DNA of 64,000 nucleotides, taken from the NCBI RefSeq assembly GCF_000272475.1, contig NZ_AKFJ01000083.1, positions 84,163 to 148,162 of the forward strand. The letters are read 5' to 3'. Made by a program: the position numbers and the translations under genes. Positions 63,325 through 64,000 of the stretch are shown here, piece by piece. How positions within the stretch are numbered: the stretch's first letter is position 1; each line of letters starts with the position of its first letter. This stretch comes from Novosphingobium sp. Rr 2-17 (GTDB lineage: Bacteria; Pseudomonadota; Alphaproteobacteria; Sphingomonadales; Sphingomonadaceae). Below the pieces are notes generated by a model that saw only the letters and a program-made list of their open reading frames with translations, was not told the origin of the DNA and made no database searches.

Positions 63325-63340
63325 TGACGTGCTCCCCTGA
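63325..63340. repeat. Terminal inverted repeat of the IS element
   Basis: TGACGTGCTCCCCTGA, starting with the TG dinucleotide expected at IS3-family ends. The matching repeat is outside the window. Flanking bases CCAC at 63321-63324 could be one copy of a target-site duplication. Confidence 0.6.
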
Positions 63341-63401
63341 TTGTTACCAGTCAGAGGTAGAGCCGGCTCCGTCTGCACCGCTACCCAACCTTGGACCGCC
63401 T

Positions 63402-64000
63402 CTAGCTGGAGTTTTGGCCTTTGTTCGGTCCCAGCGGGCTGGTGGCACCGGGTGAGTTTGCAAGCATAATCGGGGGTATATTCCCGATCGCGCTGTGCGG
63501 CCTGTCCTCGTTGTAGTGTCTACGCCACTGCTCCAGCTTTTCACAAGCGTCTTGCAGGGAAAGGAACCAGTGGGCGTTCAGGCATTCGCTCCTCAGTTTT
63601 CTGTTGAAGGCTTCGATGAACGCATTGTCAGTAGGCTTGCCGGGGCGAGAGAAATCCAGGGTGACACCCCGCTGGTAAGCCCATAAATCCATGTCGCGAG
63701 AGATGAATTCGCTGCCATTGTCCACCCTGATCGTCTTGGGTAGCCGGCGATCTGGCAGGCGTTTTCCAGTGTCGCGACCACGTCTTCTCCGCGATAGCTG
63801 AAGCGGGGATCGACGACCGGCGAGACGCGCGAGAACGTGTCTACAACTGTCAAGATACGCAGTTTCCGGCCTGTCGCCAGCTGGTCGTGTACAAAGTACA
63901 TCGCCCAGACGTCGTTCGAATGAACGGCTGCTGTCCTGTCTTCTCGCAGCTTGGCCTTCACCCTGCGTTTGGGCGTCTTGTTACGCAGTTGAAGACCTAA
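63402..64000 (-). pseudogene. IS3-family transposase OrfB, frameshifted
   Basis: The coding strand reads LGLQLRNKTPKRRVKAKL, then SNDVWAMYFVHDQLATGRKL with the first catalytic Asp in TVVDTFSR, up to QIAGYP. There the frame breaks: where relatives read KTIRVDNGSEF, the minus-strand bases CCAAGACG (around 63735-63742) lack one A, and the second frame resumes with VDNGSEFISRD (second Asp) and DNAFIEAFNRKLR (Glu of the DDE triad). The 5' end is outside the window. Since IS3 frameshifting is known only at the orfA/orfB junction, this one probably inactivates the element, unless it is a sequencing error. Confidence 0.8.

Larger units (their letters stand above)
63325..64000 (-). mobile_element. IS3-family insertion sequence (partial, runs off the window)
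   Basis: The left boundary is set by a terminal inverted-repeat sequence TGACGTGCTCCCCTGA at 63325-63340 with the TG end typical of IS3-family elements. A transposase reading leftwards follows. The other end, orfA and the target duplication lie beyond the window, so the group cannot be proved; the transposase resembles that of IS407-type elements. Confidence 0.75.

Noticed and set aside
63735..63742. Programmed frameshift in the IS transposase
   Set aside because: IS3-family programmed shifts occur at the orfA/orfB junction on A-rich slippery runs; this site is inside OrfB between catalytic residues and has no suitable heptamer.
1..64000. CRISPR arrays, rRNA genes, prophage or integrative elements
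   Set aside because: No regularly spaced repeats, rRNA-like stretches, phage structural genes or integrases were seen; the only mobile element is the IS at the right edge.

Overview
The window looks like high-GC alphaproteobacterial chromosome, most probably from the Sphingomonadaceae (Novosphingobium-like). This is inferred from the protein content: a large TonB-dependent receptor, a CtrA-type response regulator, an alphaproteobacterial petABC set, a His-rich Fur/Zur regulator and many sphingomonad-style conserved hypotheticals. Most of the window is ordinary chromosomal backbone. Three stretches stand out: 1-11.1 kb, 22-30 kb and 55-64 kb.

1-11.1 kb: a leftward block of ten genes. It starts with a TonB-dependent receptor (9463-7160), then a DUF6152 protein, then secreted proteins of one family sharing a W-E-G-(D/N)-T-L-V-V motif (four complete copies plus one cut by the window edge), a Tat-exported SnoaL/NTF2-like protein, and a flavocytochrome pair resembling 4-cresol dehydrogenase (PchF/PchC-like). 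Most genes overlap or lie within about 75 bp. Upstream lies an AT-rich 0.6-kb regulatory region and two MarR-family paralogues placed tail to tail. The likely theme is uptake and periplasmic oxidation of an aromatic or alkylphenol-type compound.

11.3-22.2 kb: backbone genes. These are the cytochrome bc1 complex (petABC), pgeF, pepN, an epimerase whose 3' end overlaps an EamA transporter on the other strand, threonine aldolase, a small GNAT and an M20 amidohydrolase.

22.2-30.1 kb: a cluster that looks like lipid head-group or phospholipid biosynthesis. It holds a polysaccharide-type flippase, a LicC-like nucleotidyltransferase, a lipoprotein, a HIT hydrolase, a CDP-alcohol phosphatidyltransferase with a degenerate N-terminal domain, and divergent from it a DAG-kinase-family lipid kinase, a putative Tam41-like cytidylyltransferase and a MobA-like nucleotidyltransferase. 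No substrate can be read from sequence; I propose an unusual anionic lipid.

30.3-55 kb: housekeeping and transport: rpe, a heparinase-like protein, purH, a 49-residue membrane protein, zur, dxs, hydrolases, two amidohydrolases (one lacking the metal-binding HxH), a POT peptide transporter, ihfB, tRNA-Leu(UAA), a Tat-lipoprotein MsrB, an ABC-2 exporter, queG, an MHS transporter paired with a ferredoxin-reductase-like flavoprotein behind a 12-bp direct repeat, an LLM oxidoreductase, a TPR protein, a GT39-like membrane glycosyltransferase and a DUF6481 protein.

55-64 kb: accessory signalling. It contains a TetX-like FAD monooxygenase, a CtrA paralogue downstream of a PAS-GGDEF diguanylate cyclase, then a tightly overlapped operon of response regulator, LysM-FecR periplasmic protein and CHASE2 histidine kinase, a convergent lipoprotein, and finally an IS3-family element whose transposase carries a single-base frameshift and which runs off the window.
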